From NCBI GenBank assembly GCA_026126205.1, contig JAHCJP010000006.1:62001-126000 (forward strand): a stretch of DNA of 64,000 bases, read 5' to 3'. The translations under genes and the position numbers were made by a program. Positions 9,118 to 18,459 of this stretch are shown piece after piece (positions within the stretch are counted from its first letter, which is position 1; every line of letters starts with the position of its first letter). Source of the stretch: Maricaulaceae bacterium (lineage in GTDB: Bacteria > Pseudomonadota > Alphaproteobacteria > Caulobacterales > Maricaulaceae). The notes beneath the pieces are model-generated. The model was not told the origin of the DNA. It saw nothing but the letters and a program-made list of their open reading frames with translations, and ran no database searches.

Positions 9118-9963
9118 TTACGTATTCCGGCGGTTCGCCCGCTCCGGCGCGCCCAGGCTGGCCAGTATCTCCACCACGGCGGGCGACAGAACCGCGCCTC
9201 CGGCCATGACCGTGGTCGCCATCGCCCGGCCATAGCGGCGCGGCCCCGCTCCCGCCGCCTGTGGCGCAGGCGCGGATGGCCCGGCGTTTTCCGCGGCGCG
9301 CACGGCCGGCGCGGCTGTGCGGCGCGCGGCGGCGGACACATTGGCCGGGCCGCCGGTCAGGTTCGCCAAAACCTCACTGGCGCTGCGCGGACGGCCGCCA
9401 TCGAAGAAAATGTTGCGATTGGCGCGAGCGGCGTCCGGGAACAGACGGTCAGCGCGCGCGTCGGGGTCGGCCCCGGCGGCGGCGATCAACTCGCCCGCGC
9501 CAGCCGCACCCAGGAAATGCGCCGCATACAGCTCTCCTGCGGTCGGCGCACGTCCGAAACGGGCTTGCAACGTCGCGGCGTTCTCGGCCGCCAGCCGCCC
9601 CGCCATCATCGCCGACAGCCGGGCGTCGAAGCGAAGGTCGAGTATCTCCTGCCGCCGCTGCGGATCGGAGACGCGGAAGCGTCCGTCCGCGCCCTGCTCG
9701 ATCGATGCCGCCTCGGCGGCATAGCCATGCGCCGCGCCATGACGCCTCATCATGCCCAGCCAGGTCTGCTCGATGAACTGGAACATGCCGGCGGCGCTGG
9801 ATGTGCGCGCCTGCGCGTTCGCGTCGAAATTGCTCTCGCGCGCCGCGGTGCGGATCAGATAGTCGAAGTCTGCTCCCGTCGCCCGCGCCGCCTGGGCGAT
9901 GACGAGGTCGGCGCGTTCGGAAATCGGTGCGGCGGCGCTCATGGACGCACGCTGTCGGAACAT
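9118..9963 (-). CDS. SLT-domain lytic transglycosylase-like protein
   Basis: 281 residues. The N-terminal part has the soluble lytic transglycosylase pattern: AARESNFDANAQA (catalytic Glu in RESNFD), then SSAAGMFQFIEQTW and a later AAHFLGAAGAGEL. This fold cleaves the MurNAc-GlcNAc bond of peptidoglycan. There is no clear signal peptide, so export could be non-classical or flagellar-type, or the start could be wrong (a second Met is at residue 8). The C-terminal 100 residues are Ala/Pro-rich and low in complexity, ending near a small hydrophobic patch. It lies 19 nt downstream of thiO and is probably in one transcript with it. Confidence 0.8.
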   Translation of the reverse strand: MFRQRASMSAAAPISERADLVIAQAARATGADFDYLIRTAARESNFDANAQARTSSAAGMFQFIEQTWLGMMRRHGAAHGYAAEAASIEQGADGRFRVSDPQRRQEILDLRFDARLSAMMAGRLAAENAATLQARFGRAPTAGELYAAHFLGAAGAGELIAAAGADPDARADRLFPDAARANRNIFFDGGRPRSASEVLANLTGGPANVSAAARRTAAPAVRAAENAGPSAPAPQAAGAGPRRYGRAMATTVMAGGAVLSPAVVEILASLGAPERANRRNT

Positions 9964-9982
9964 GGCTAATTGACAGTTAACG

Positions 9983-11101
9983 CTATGCTGAAACGACTTG
10001 GAGAGTATGGTGAAAGCGGGTGTCGCATACGTCCAGAATCGCCGCCGCAGCCGCTTCCGCCGTGGCCGGGGCCAGCAGCACGCCGTTGCGGTGGTGCCCC
10101 AGCGCCAGAAATACCCCTGGCAGTGCAGACCAGCCGATCACCGGCGCGCCGTCCGGCGACGCCGGTCGCAAACCCGCCCATGTTTCAATCACTTCGCTGC
10201 CGCCAAGCGCCGGAATTGTTTCAATGGCCGCGCGCCGCAAGGCGTCCACCGCCTGCGACCGCACAGCCAGATTCGCGACCCCCGGACGCGCCGTCGCTCC
10301 GGCGACGATGCGTCCGTCCGGCTTCTGCGTCAGGTACACATGCCGCCCCCTGATCGCCCGGTTCAGGCGCGCCGCGCCCGGCGCGAGGGCCAGCATCTCG
10401 CCTTGCACCGGTGCGATTAGCTGGGTTTCCGGTATTTCACGCAGGGTCGGCGCCTGCGCGCCGGGTGCGGCGAGGATCATATCGGCTTCGAACGCCCGCC
10501 CTAGCGCCCGCACGCCCGCGGCGCGGCCATGGCGCAGCAGCAAGGTCTCCACGGGCGCCGATTCGCGTATCACCCCGCCTTCGGCGCGAATGGCTGCGGC
10601 CAGCGCCGGACCGAGCACGCGATTGTCCAGTTCTCCGTCTTCCGGGAACAACAGGGCGCCGCGAATGTCAGGGGCGATGCTGGGTTCAAGACGCCGTGCT
10701 TCCTTCGGCATAAGACGTTCGACTCCAGACACATCAAGCCGCTGCAGCCATTCAAGGTCATCATCCCTGAACGCCGGCGACAGCGACCCCGCCCGGCGAT
10801 AACCCAGCGGCGACGGCGCGTGCGGCGCCAGCATCGCCGCCCATTCGTCCCATAGCGTCAGCGAACGCGCCGCAAAGTCCGCAAAGGCCCGCGCCTCCGT
10901 TCCGGACGCGCCCTCGAATCCGCCAGCCAGCATGCCGCCGGAAGCGCGCAAGGCGCCCTCGCCGGCGCGCGGCCCGGCCTCGAACACCGTCACCGCCGCC
11001 CCGCGCCTCGCCAGTTCCAGCGCGCAAGCCAGCCCGATCGCCCCGCCGCCGATTATGGCGACGCGCGGCGTGGATGGCCCGGAAGATGAAATTTTCGTCA
11101 T
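9983..11101 (-). CDS. thiO: Glycine oxidase ThiO-like FAD-dependent oxidoreductase
   Basis: 372-residue amino-acid oxidase of the DAO fold. The N-terminal Rossmann motif GGGAIGLACALELA binds FAD. The C-terminal ETWAGLRPASPDGAPVIG and LALGHHRNGVLLAP segments match the ThiO family, which oxidises glycine to iminoglycine for the thiazole ring of thiamine. No other thiamine genes are in the window, so a related D-amino-acid or sarcosine oxidase activity is possible. It diverges from the DUF6491 gene across 74 bp. Confidence 0.8.
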   Translation of the reverse strand: MTKISSSGPSTPRVAIIGGGAIGLACALELARRGAAVTVFEAGPRAGEGALRASGGMLAGGFEGASGTEARAFADFAARSLTLWDEWAAMLAPHAPSPLGYRRAGSLSPAFRDDDLEWLQRLDVSGVERLMPKEARRLEPSIAPDIRGALLFPEDGELDNRVLGPALAAAIRAEGGVIRESAPVETLLLRHGRAAGVRALGRAFEADMILAAPGAQAPTLREIPETQLIAPVQGEMLALAPGAARLNRAIRGRHVYLTQKPDGRIVAGATARPGVANLAVRSQAVDALRRAAIETIPALGGSEVIETWAGLRPASPDGAPVIGWSALPGVFLALGHHRNGVLLAPATAEAAAAAILDVCDTRFHHTLQVVSA

Positions 11102-11175
11102 TCAGGCTGCCGTCATGTTCATGGCCGCATTATGATAAGCAAGGCTGGGCGCGAACATATGAGGGAGCGCAGAAG

Positions 11176-11595
11176 ATGACCCGCAAGCTCGCCATCGCCG
11201 GGGCCGCCGCCATTATCGCCGGTTTCACGGCCTTTTCCGCCGCCGCGTCCGCCGAGGACGGCGACGCACAGGAGCCGCGCTGCCTGCGGCTGTTCAATAT
11301 CAACTCCTATACGGTGATCGACGATTACCATCTGGTCCTGCGCGGCGGGGCCAACCGCCACTTCCTGGTCACCACGCGCGGCCGATGCCCGGCCTTGCGC
11401 TGGGGCATGCAGATCCGCACCAGCTTCGGGGCGACGACGACGATGTGCCGCCCCTACGCCGAGGTGATTCACACCAGCGATGGCGGCCTGTGCGGCATCG
11501 ACCTGATCGAGCGCGTCGACAGTTACCGCGCCGCCCGGGCGTTGGTGGAGGAACGCACGGCCGAACGGCAGGCGGCGCAAGCCGCGGCGGAATAG
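11176..11595 (+). CDS. DUF6491 family secreted protein
   Basis: 139 residues with an N-terminal signal peptide (MTRKLAIAGAAAIIAGFTAF, cleavage probably after SAEDG or nearby). The mature part has the DUF6491 layout: CLRLFNINSYTVIDDYHLVL, a GANRHFLVTT strand, GRCPALRWG, MCRP and GLCGIDLIERVD. Four Cys residues could form two disulfides. The family function is unknown. The C-terminal tail is Ala/Glu/Arg-rich. The ATG at 11176 was chosen because the signal peptide starts there and a purine-rich stretch precedes it. Confidence 0.75.
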   Translation: MTRKLAIAGAAAIIAGFTAFSAAASAEDGDAQEPRCLRLFNINSYTVIDDYHLVLRGGANRHFLVTTRGRCPALRWGMQIRTSFGATTTMCRPYAEVIHTSDGGLCGIDLIERVDSYRAARALVEERTAERQAAQAAAE

Positions 11596-11611
11596 GGGGC
11601 TGCCGGAAGAA

Positions 11612-11688
11612 TGGTACCGCCTCCCCGGATCGAACGGGGGACCTCCAGATCCACAATCTGGCGCTCTAACCGACTGAGCTAAGGCGGC
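11612..11688 (-). tRNA. tRNA-His (GTG)
   Basis: 77-nt cloverleaf including an encoded CCA. Acceptor stem GCCGCCT/AGGCGGT, D stem GCTC/GAGC, anticodon stem CCAGA/TCTGG around loop TTGTGGA (anticodon GTG), T stem CCCCG/CGGGG. Pair 1:72 is G:U and the discriminator is A73, not the C73 found in most bacteria. This matches the known alphaproteobacterial class of tRNA-His recognised by a divergent HisRS. The genomic base before position 1 is G but would face A73. Confidence 0.97.
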
Positions 11689-11759
11689 CCGGGGCCTGCG
11701 CCTCGCGCGAGGGGCGCATAACTAACCCCGCCCCCGCCGCCATGCAAGACGGTCTTGCG

Positions 11760-12545
11760 TCAGGCGTAACCGCGGGCGCGGATATGCTGGCGCATCGCAG
11801 CGATGCGGCTTTCGTCCGACGGATGCGTGGACATGAACTCCGCCGTGCGGTGCTGGTGGGTCATGCTCATCGCGATCCAGAAGTCCATCGCCTCCTGGGT
11901 GCTGTAGCCCGCCCGAGCCATGTAATCGAGGCCGAGCCGGTCGGCCTCATACTCATGCTGACGCGAATAGGGCAGGATGACGCCGAAGGTGACGCCCGCG
12001 CCCAGCGCCCCGGCGATCTGGCGATTGTACTGCACGTCGGCCAGCCCGGCGCTTATGACCTGCAGACCAAGATTCGCCGCCATCTGCTGGCTGGCGCGCT
12101 CCGCCGCGTGGCGACCGGCGACATGGCCCGCCTCGTGCCCCATCACCGTGGCGATGTGGTCGTCATTGTCCATGATGTCGAGAATGCCCTTGTAGAAGCC
12201 GACCTTGCCATTTGGCAGCACGAAGGCGTTCACGGTATCGGAGTCGAAGACCACGAACTCCCAGTCCAGATGGGTCATTCCAGTCGATTGCACGATGCGC
12301 TGGCCGACACGATCGACGCGCCTTTGATAGGGCGGATCGCGCAGAACGCGGCGCTGGCGCAACGTGTCCTGCCATGCCTGGGCCGACAGCTGCTGGATTT
12401 GCGCGTCGGAGACCAGCATCATCTGGGTGCGGCCCAGCGAAGGGTTTTCGGCGCAGGAAGACACGAAGGGAACGATAGTTCCCGCCGCCAGGCCGATCAC
12501 AAGCTCGCGGCGATCAAGAATCAGTCTCGGTCTGCGGATTGTCAT
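11760..12545 (-). CDS. M48 family metalloprotease, putative Tat lipoprotein
   Basis: 261-residue zinc peptidase. The HExxH motif is at residues 137-141 (VMGHEAGHVAG), and the third ligand Glu200 lies in HEYEADRLGLDYM; both are intact. The N-terminus has twin arginines (DRREL) before a hydrophobic stretch and a lipobox ending at Cys31 (PFVSSC), so it is probably a lipoprotein facing the periplasm, perhaps Tat-exported. It resembles BepA/LoiP-type proteases that process outer-membrane proteins. It diverges from the AsmA gene across 73 bp, and both may serve envelope quality control. Confidence 0.9.
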   Translation of the reverse strand: MTIRRPRLILDRRELVIGLAAGTIVPFVSSCAENPSLGRTQMMLVSDAQIQQLSAQAWQDTLRQRRVLRDPPYQRRVDRVGQRIVQSTGMTHLDWEFVVFDSDTVNAFVLPNGKVGFYKGILDIMDNDDHIATVMGHEAGHVAGRHAAERASQQMAANLGLQVISAGLADVQYNRQIAGALGAGVTFGVILPYSRQHEYEADRLGLDYMARAGYSTQEAMDFWIAMSMTHQHRTAEFMSTHPSDESRIAAMRQHIRARGYA

Positions 12546-12618
12546 TTTTATCCCCCATGATGCGCGCCCAAGCTTGCGCTATCATAGACCAGCCTGAAGC
12601 CCGCAGGGAGACCCCGCC

Positions 12619-14694
12619 ATGAAACGCCTGCTCACATTCGTCATCGCGCTGGTCGTGATCGTCGTCGCGGCGGCGGCGATCCTGCCTTCAGTCATTCCCG
12701 AAAGCGCCTATCGCGACCGCGTGCAGGAGGCGGCCGGCGAGGCGCTGGGCCGCGAATTGACGCTGGGCGGCGCGGTGGGACTGCGGCTGTTGCCGCGAAT
12801 CGAGGTGCGGGCCGAGGATGTGCGCATCGCCAACGCTGAAGGCTTCGGCGACGCTCCCTTCGCCGAAATGGCCGAGATGCGGGTAGCGATCAAACTGATC
12901 CCGCTGCTGTCGCGCCGGGTCGAGATCGACGAGTTCGTCCTGGTCGATCCCGTCATCCGCCTCAGCCAGCGCGGCGCGCGCAACAACTGGACGCTGGGAC
13001 GCGCTTCTGAAAACGCCGCGCCGGCCCCGGCGCAGGACGGCGGTTTCCGCCTCCCCGGCGCGTTGCCGCTGGACGCCAGCTTTGGCGACGTGCGGATCGA
13101 GAACGGGCGCGTGGAGTATTCGGACGATGAGAGCGCGCGGGTCATCGACGGGCTGAACCTGATCCTGCGCCTGCCGTCGCTGGATGAGCCGATGCGGCTC
13201 GACGGCGCGCTGCGCGCCGACGGCGAGGCGATGACCTTCAACGCCGAACTGGGCGCGCTGCGCGGCTTTTTCGACGGAGCGGAGACGCCGCTGACGCTGC
13301 GCCTCGACGGGCGCCTGATCGACGCGCGCTTTGACGGCCGGTTCCTGGAGAGCGCGACGCCGGACCTGGCTGGCGACCTGCGGATGTCGACGCCGTCGCT
13401 GCGGGCGCTGGCGGCCTTTGCGGGGTCGGAGCTGCCGCCCGGTAACGGGCTGGAGCGGTTCGAGGCCGGCGGCGCCCTGACCACGCGGCCTGACCGCATA
13501 TCGCTCGAGAACGCCACGGTGCGCCTGGATGCAATCCGCGGGACCGGCGCCCTCGCCGTCGCCACGGGCGGCGCGCGCCCGCGCCTGACCGGGCGGTTGG
13601 AGCTGGCCGAGCTGAACGTCAACCCCTACCTGCCCGCTGAAACCGCCCCGGCGCCCGCCGGCGGCGTGCAGGCATGGAGCGAGGAGCGTATTGACCTTTC
13701 CGTGCTGTCGCTGGCCGACGCCGACCTGACCGCCAGCGCCGGTCAGCTCGTCTTCCGCGACATCGAGGTGACCAGCGCCGCCCTGCGCGTGCGCATCGAC
13801 AACGGGCGGATGCAGGCGGACCTGGAGCGATTCCTCCTCTATGACGGCTCTGGCTCCGGCCGAGTGGTCGCCAACGCCCGCGGCGCGCAGCCCAGCTTTT
13901 CCGTCACGGCCAACCTCGCCGGGCTTCAGGCGCTGCCCTTCCTTGAGGCCGCCGCCGGCTTCGACCGCCTGGCGGGAACCGGCGCGATGACGCTGGACCT
14001 GTCGGCCTCAGGCGCCAATCAGGCCGCGATCATGCGCTCTTTGTCCGGCAATGGCGGCTTCAACTTCGCCGACGGCGCCATCCGCGGCGTCAACATCGCC
14101 CAGGCGATCCGCACCGTGCAGACGGCGATCACCCAGCGCACCCTGCCTCAAGGCTTCGGCGACCAGGAGCAGACCGATTTCTCCAGCCTGGCAGGAACCT
14201 TCACCGTAAGCGGCGGCGTCGCCACGAACAGCGATCTGCTGATGCTGAGCCCGTTGCTGCGGGTGGAAGGCGCCGGCCAAGCCGATCTCGGGCGGCAGAC
14301 CGTCGATTACCGGCTCAATCCCCGCGCCGTCGCCTCGATCCAGGGTCAGGGCGGCGACCGCGACCTGCGGGGCATCACCGTGCCGATCCGCCTGCGCGGA
14401 AGCTTCGACAATGTCTCGATCGGCGTCGATACCGAGGCCGTGGGCCGCGCCCTGCTGCAGCAGGGGGTCACTGGCGCCTTGTCCGGTCAGCGGCCGCAGG
14501 ATGCGCTGCGCGACGCCCTCGGCCTTGGCGGCCAGCGCCAATCCGGCGACGAGGAGGGCGAAGAAGGCGAACAGCAGCAACAGCGCACCGACCCGGCGGA
14601 GCAATTGCTGCGTGGGCTGCTTGGGCGGGCGCGACAGCAGCAGCAACCGCCGGCGGAACCGGAGCCTGAGCCCGAGGATGGCGACGGCGGCTGA
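12619..14694 (+). CDS. AsmA family protein
   Basis: 691 residues. One N-terminal membrane anchor (about 5-24) is followed by the AsmA N-terminal pattern (RDRVQEAAGEALGRELTLGG, then VGLRLLPRIEVRAEDVRIAN) and a long beta-rich periplasmic region. The AsmA C-terminal domain is recognisable around GTGAMTLDLSASG and ISGxVATNSDLLML-like strands at about 455-600. The tail after about 640 is rich in Gln, Glu and Pro and likely disordered. AsmA-like proteins bridge the periplasm and are implicated in lipid transport to the outer membrane. It starts 73 bp from the divergent M48 protease gene. Confidence 0.9.
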   Translation: MKRLLTFVIALVVIVVAAAAILPSVIPESAYRDRVQEAAGEALGRELTLGGAVGLRLLPRIEVRAEDVRIANAEGFGDAPFAEMAEMRVAIKLIPLLSRRVEIDEFVLVDPVIRLSQRGARNNWTLGRASENAAPAPAQDGGFRLPGALPLDASFGDVRIENGRVEYSDDESARVIDGLNLILRLPSLDEPMRLDGALRADGEAMTFNAELGALRGFFDGAETPLTLRLDGRLIDARFDGRFLESATPDLAGDLRMSTPSLRALAAFAGSELPPGNGLERFEAGGALTTRPDRISLENATVRLDAIRGTGALAVATGGARPRLTGRLELAELNVNPYLPAETAPAPAGGVQAWSEERIDLSVLSLADADLTASAGQLVFRDIEVTSAALRVRIDNGRMQADLERFLLYDGSGSGRVVANARGAQPSFSVTANLAGLQALPFLEAAAGFDRLAGTGAMTLDLSASGANQAAIMRSLSGNGGFNFADGAIRGVNIAQAIRTVQTAITQRTLPQGFGDQEQTDFSSLAGTFTVSGGVATNSDLLMLSPLLRVEGAGQADLGRQTVDYRLNPRAVASIQGQGGDRDLRGITVPIRLRGSFDNVSIGVDTEAVGRALLQQGVTGALSGQRPQDALRDALGLGGQRQSGDEEGEEGEQQQQRTDPAEQLLRGLLGRARQQQQPPAEPEPEPEDGDGG

Positions 14695-14701
14695 AGCGCC
14701 C

Positions 14702-15547
14702 TCACTCCGCCAGATACGGCAGCGGATCCGCCAGAGTCAGATAGGGTGTCGCCTCGATCAGGTGCGCCAGGATCGGCACGTGGCCTTGGCCGTAGATGGC
14801 CAGAACGCGCCGCGCGCGGCCTTCGCTCTCTTCCACCTCGCGCAACATGTTCTGGAAGATCAGAATATTGCGCGCATACCAGTTGGCGATTGTGTGCGCG
14901 CCGCCCTGATTCTCGTCCTGCCAGTGGCGGATGTGAAAACGCATGTAGAAATCGCTGTTGGCGGCCAGCGCCTCCGGCGTGTTCATCCTCGCCAGAATGC
15001 CGCCGATCGTCTCCGATTCCATCAGGTCGACCGCTTGCGCCTGCAGGGCTTCTCCATAGGCCATGAAGGCGTCATGGAGCGCCTGGTTGCGCGGGTTCGG
15101 GGCGGCGGCGACCTCCCTCTGCTGCTCCGAATAGAACGCATGCTGCACGTCGGTCGTCGCGACGCGGTCATGGCCCAGCATGTCGGCGAGGCGGAAGCCG
15201 ATCTGGATCACCTCGTTCCGGCGGTCGCGCAGCCCCCCGGCGCGGTATTCCTCGTAAAGCGCCTGAACGCGCGCCTGCTCCGTCCGCGGCCATTCCACCA
15301 GAATCAGGTCCGGCGCCCATTCGGCGAGCCGCGCGGTCAAAGTCTCGATCTCGCGCTGGCGGTGCTCGGACAACACGTCGTCGGCTTGCGTGTTGAACGT
15401 ATCCAGTCCCGGATTAGCGAAATGATAGGTTCCCAGCAGCATCACCTCGGCCCAGGGGGCGGGGCGATCCAGACCGCCGTCGTCAGCGAAGGTCGCGAAC
15501 GTGGCGACCGCCACAAGCACGGCGGCGGCGAAAGCGGAACGAAGCAT
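14702..15547 (-). CDS. DUF5694 family secreted protein
   Basis: 281 residues with a signal peptide (MLRSAFAAAVLVAVATFATF, then ADDGG). The mature part has MLLGTYHFANPGLDTFN near its start and YGQGHVPILAHLI near its end, the pattern of DUF5694, which is distantly like TraB/GumN-type proteins that use a GxxH and a GxGH motif. The biochemical role is not known. GGAGG lies 9 nt before the ATG at 15547, deciding this start over longer readings. It converges with the AsmA gene, ending 8 nt from it. Confidence 0.78.
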   Translation of the reverse strand: MLRSAFAAAVLVAVATFATFADDGGLDRPAPWAEVMLLGTYHFANPGLDTFNTQADDVLSEHRQREIETLTARLAEWAPDLILVEWPRTEQARVQALYEEYRAGGLRDRRNEVIQIGFRLADMLGHDRVATTDVQHAFYSEQQREVAAAPNPRNQALHDAFMAYGEALQAQAVDLMESETIGGILARMNTPEALAANSDFYMRFHIRHWQDENQGGAHTIANWYARNILIFQNMLREVEESEGRARRVLAIYGQGHVPILAHLIEATPYLTLADPLPYLAE

Positions 15548-15676
15548 CCTTAAATCCTCCATGCCATGGTGCAGTCTGGATGTATCTCGCAAGATAAACG
15601 GATGCAGGTCTCCCGCCAAATTGTTCGACGCCGATTCCCGGTTCTAATCGGAGAGAGACAGGTTTAGTCTCCCCCC

Positions 15677-17449
15677 ATGAGGCATTCCCTTCCCGCCGCT
15701 CTGGCCGCCGCCATGTTCATGCTTTCCACCGGGGCCGAGGCCCAGATGCCCGCCCACGGCGCCGAGGGCCTGGGTGATCGCAATTCCGGCGAACGCTTCG
15801 CCACGCGCAGCGAGGTGATCGCCCCGCATGGCGCGGCGGCCACGGCGCACCCGCTGGCCAGCCTGATCGCCGTCGACATCCTGCGCCGCGGCGGCAGCGC
15901 CGTTGACGCGGCCATCGCCGCCAACGCGGCGCTGGGCCTGATGGAGCCGACGGGCTGCGGCATCGGCGGCGACCTGTTCGCCCTGATCTGGGACCCCGAA
16001 ACACAACAGCTCTACGGCCTGAACGCCGCCGGGCGCTCGCCGATGGGGATGAGTTATGACGATCTGCGCGAGCGCCTTGGCGACCGGCAGACTATTCCAC
16101 CCTTCGGCTCGCTTCCCGTCTCGGTTCCGGGAGCCGTGGACGGCTGGTTCGAGATGCATGAACGTTTCGGCCGCATCGGCATGGGCGAAATTCTCCAACC
16201 CAGCATCGACTACGCCGAGAACGGCTTTCCGCTAACCGAGCTGATCGCCCGTTATTTCGGAACCGCCTACGCCCGCTACATGGATCCAACATCGGGGGTG
16301 GAGGACACTTCGGGTTATCTCGCCACCTACACCGTGGACGGACGCATCCCCGAAGAAGGCGAGATGTTCCGCAATCCGGACCTGGCGAACACCTACCGGA
16401 TGCTCGCCGAACAGGGCCGCGACGCCTATTACCGGGGCGATATCGCCCGCACCATCGACGCCTACATGCGGCGCATCGGCGGCCCGCTGCGCTACGAGGA
16501 TTTCGACGCCCACCGCAGCGAGTGGGTGGAGCCGGCATCGGTCAACTATCGTGGCTATGACGTGTGGCAGATACCGCCTCAGGGTCAGGGCATCGCCGGC
16601 CTGCAGATGCTACGGATTCTCGAAGGCTATGACCTGGCGTCCATGGGCTATATGAGCGCCGACGCCATTCACGTGATGGTGGAGGCAAAGCGGCTGGCCT
16701 TCGAAGACCGGGCGCGCTTCTACGCCGACCCGGATTTCGCGGACATTCCGCTCGACTGGCTGCTCAGTGAGGAATACGCCGCCCAGCGGCGGGCGCTGAT
16801 CTCCATGGACCGGGCGATGGACCGCGTCGGCCATGGCGACCCGGTGGTGCTGATGGACGGCGACACCACCTATCTGACCGTCGCGGACTCCAGCGGCATG
16901 ATGGTGTCGCTGATCCAGTCCAACTATCGCGGCATGGGTTCCGGCCTGGTGCCCGACGGGCTGGGCTTCATGCTGCAGAACCGCGGCGAGATGTTCTCGC
17001 TCGATCCTGATCACCCCAATGTCTACGAACCCGGCAAACGCCCCTTCCACACCATCATTCCCGCCTTCGTCACCCGCGACGGCGAACCGTGGATGAGCTT
17101 CGGCGTCATGGGCGGCGGCATGCAGCCGCAAGGGCATGTGCAGGTGCTGGTCAACATGATCGATTTCGGCCTGTCGCTGCAACAGGCGGGCGACGCCGCG
17201 CGCTGGCGCCATGAAGGCTCCACTGAGCCGACCGATCCGATAACCGCCAGCGCCGAAGGGCCGGGCCGGCTGCATCTGGAAAGCGGCTTTCCCGCCGAAG
17301 TGCGGGCGGAACTGGAGCGGCGGGGCCATGTCATCGCCCGTTCCGATGGCGGATTCGGCGGCTATCAAGCGATTCTCCGCGACGCCGAGAACGGCGTCTG
17401 GCGCGCGGCCAGCGAATTCCGCAAGGATGGTCAGGCCGTCGGTTACTGA
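15677..17449 (+). CDS. ggt: Gamma-glutamyltransferase family protein
   Basis: 590-residue exported N-terminal-nucleophile hydrolase that cleaves gamma-glutamyl bonds of glutathione and related peptides. A signal peptide (about 1-23, ending AEAQ) is followed by the large-subunit pattern MEPTGCGIGGDLFALIWD. The autoprocessing site is GDTTYLTVAD, with Thr397 as the new N-terminal nucleophile. The small subunit has the GxMGGGMQPQGHVQVL block. The acceptor-binding loop differs from E. coli GGT (NRGEMFSLDPDHPN), so a related N-acyl hydrolase role cannot be excluded. Confidence 0.92.
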   Translation: MRHSLPAALAAAMFMLSTGAEAQMPAHGAEGLGDRNSGERFATRSEVIAPHGAAATAHPLASLIAVDILRRGGSAVDAAIAANAALGLMEPTGCGIGGDLFALIWDPETQQLYGLNAAGRSPMGMSYDDLRERLGDRQTIPPFGSLPVSVPGAVDGWFEMHERFGRIGMGEILQPSIDYAENGFPLTELIARYFGTAYARYMDPTSGVEDTSGYLATYTVDGRIPEEGEMFRNPDLANTYRMLAEQGRDAYYRGDIARTIDAYMRRIGGPLRYEDFDAHRSEWVEPASVNYRGYDVWQIPPQGQGIAGLQMLRILEGYDLASMGYMSADAIHVMVEAKRLAFEDRARFYADPDFADIPLDWLLSEEYAAQRRALISMDRAMDRVGHGDPVVLMDGDTTYLTVADSSGMMVSLIQSNYRGMGSGLVPDGLGFMLQNRGEMFSLDPDHPNVYEPGKRPFHTIIPAFVTRDGEPWMSFGVMGGGMQPQGHVQVLVNMIDFGLSLQQAGDAARWRHEGSTEPTDPITASAEGPGRLHLESGFPAEVRAELERRGHVIARSDGGFGGYQAILRDAENGVWRAASEFRKDGQAVGY

Positions 17450-17552
17450 CCTTCGCACCGTTCATCTACCCAACTTCAGGATGAACCGGTCCCTCAAGGC
17501 CGGTTAAGCGCGGTTGTGCATCATCGACCGGGTCAGGCTGGGTGAACCACCA

Positions 17553-18275
17553 ATGAGGTTCCCCGTGACCCGCCTTTTTGCAGCCCTGGTTTATACCGGC
17601 CTTTTCCTGGCCGCTGCACTGCCCGCCGATGCGCCGGAAGCCGGCGCACAAGCAGTCACGACCGCTGCGGAGGCGAGCGCACCGGCGGCGCCCCCACCCG
17701 TTTCCGCTCTGTTGGCCCATCGCACGACGGCCGCATCATATTCGGGCGATGCGCCCGTCCATGAGGAGTTGCGCCTGTGCCCGACCGTGGTCAACCGCCA
17801 CAACGCCGGCCTGATCGGCGATGGCGGCCTGCTGCTGAACTACACCCCCTTCATCTGGACGCTGGCCGGCCCCCTGCTGCGCAACCCCACCGGCGGGGCC
17901 TGCCTGTCATCCGGTTTCGGCTGGCGCGGTGACGGCAGCGACGGGCGCAACCATTTCGGCATTGACCTCGCCAACCGGCAGGGCGGCCCCATCTACGCCG
18001 CCGGCGGCGGGGTGGTGATCCAGTCTGGCTGGCGGGGCGGCTATGGCAATGCCGTGGAGATCGACCATGGCGCCGGGGTGATCACTCTCTACAGCCATCT
18101 CGCCAACATCGATTCCAGCGTCCGTGAAGGCGCGGCGCTGGCGATGGGCCAGCGCATTGGTGAGATGGGCATGACCGGTCACGCTACCGGAGTGCACCTG
18201 CATTACGAACTCAGCGTCAATGGCGCCAATGTCGACCCCCTCACTTACGGGCAATGGTTGCTGGCCGGCGGCTGA
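17553..18275 (+). CDS. M23 family peptidoglycan endopeptidase
   Basis: 240 residues. An N-terminal signal peptide (about 1-31) and an Ala/Pro-rich linker precede a C-terminal LytM domain. The zinc ligands are present: His and Asp in NHFGIDLANRQG, and HLHYELSVNG with its HxH. It is therefore likely an active D,D-endopeptidase cutting peptidoglycan cross-links in the periplasm, unlike the degenerate LytM protein at 60709. The start MRFPVTRL was chosen because the signal peptide begins there; 13 more residues upstream are open but have no signal character. Confidence 0.88.
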   Translation: MRFPVTRLFAALVYTGLFLAAALPADAPEAGAQAVTTAAEASAPAAPPPVSALLAHRTTAASYSGDAPVHEELRLCPTVVNRHNAGLIGDGGLLLNYTPFIWTLAGPLLRNPTGGACLSSGFGWRGDGSDGRNHFGIDLANRQGGPIYAAGGGVVIQSGWRGGYGNAVEIDHGAGVITLYSHLANIDSSVREGAALAMGQRIGEMGMTGHATGVHLHYELSVNGANVDPLTYGQWLLAGG

Positions 18276-18459
18276 CGCCCGCCTGTCCGGCATTGACAGG
18301 CGGCGGTGACGCGCAACCGCTAGTTTGTTGTGGACGGGGCGGGCGTTCCGGGCGAATTTTCGAAGATGAACGATGGCTAACGGCGGCGATCCGCGAGCGT
18401 TCAGGCAGGCAGGCGCAGTTTTTCGTCATGACCATGTTCAGGCTGGAAGGAGGCCGACG

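Noticed and set aside
9970..9975. TTGACA on the plus strand
   Set aside because: No plus-strand gene follows; it lies between two minus-strand genes.
17482..17504. AACCGG/CCGGTT inverted repeat between ggt and the M23 gene
   Set aside because: Six-bp arms without a T tract; could be chance in this composition.
18293..18321. TTGACA as a possible -35 before the crystallin-like gene
   Set aside because: No acceptable -10 element at 16-19 bp spacing.
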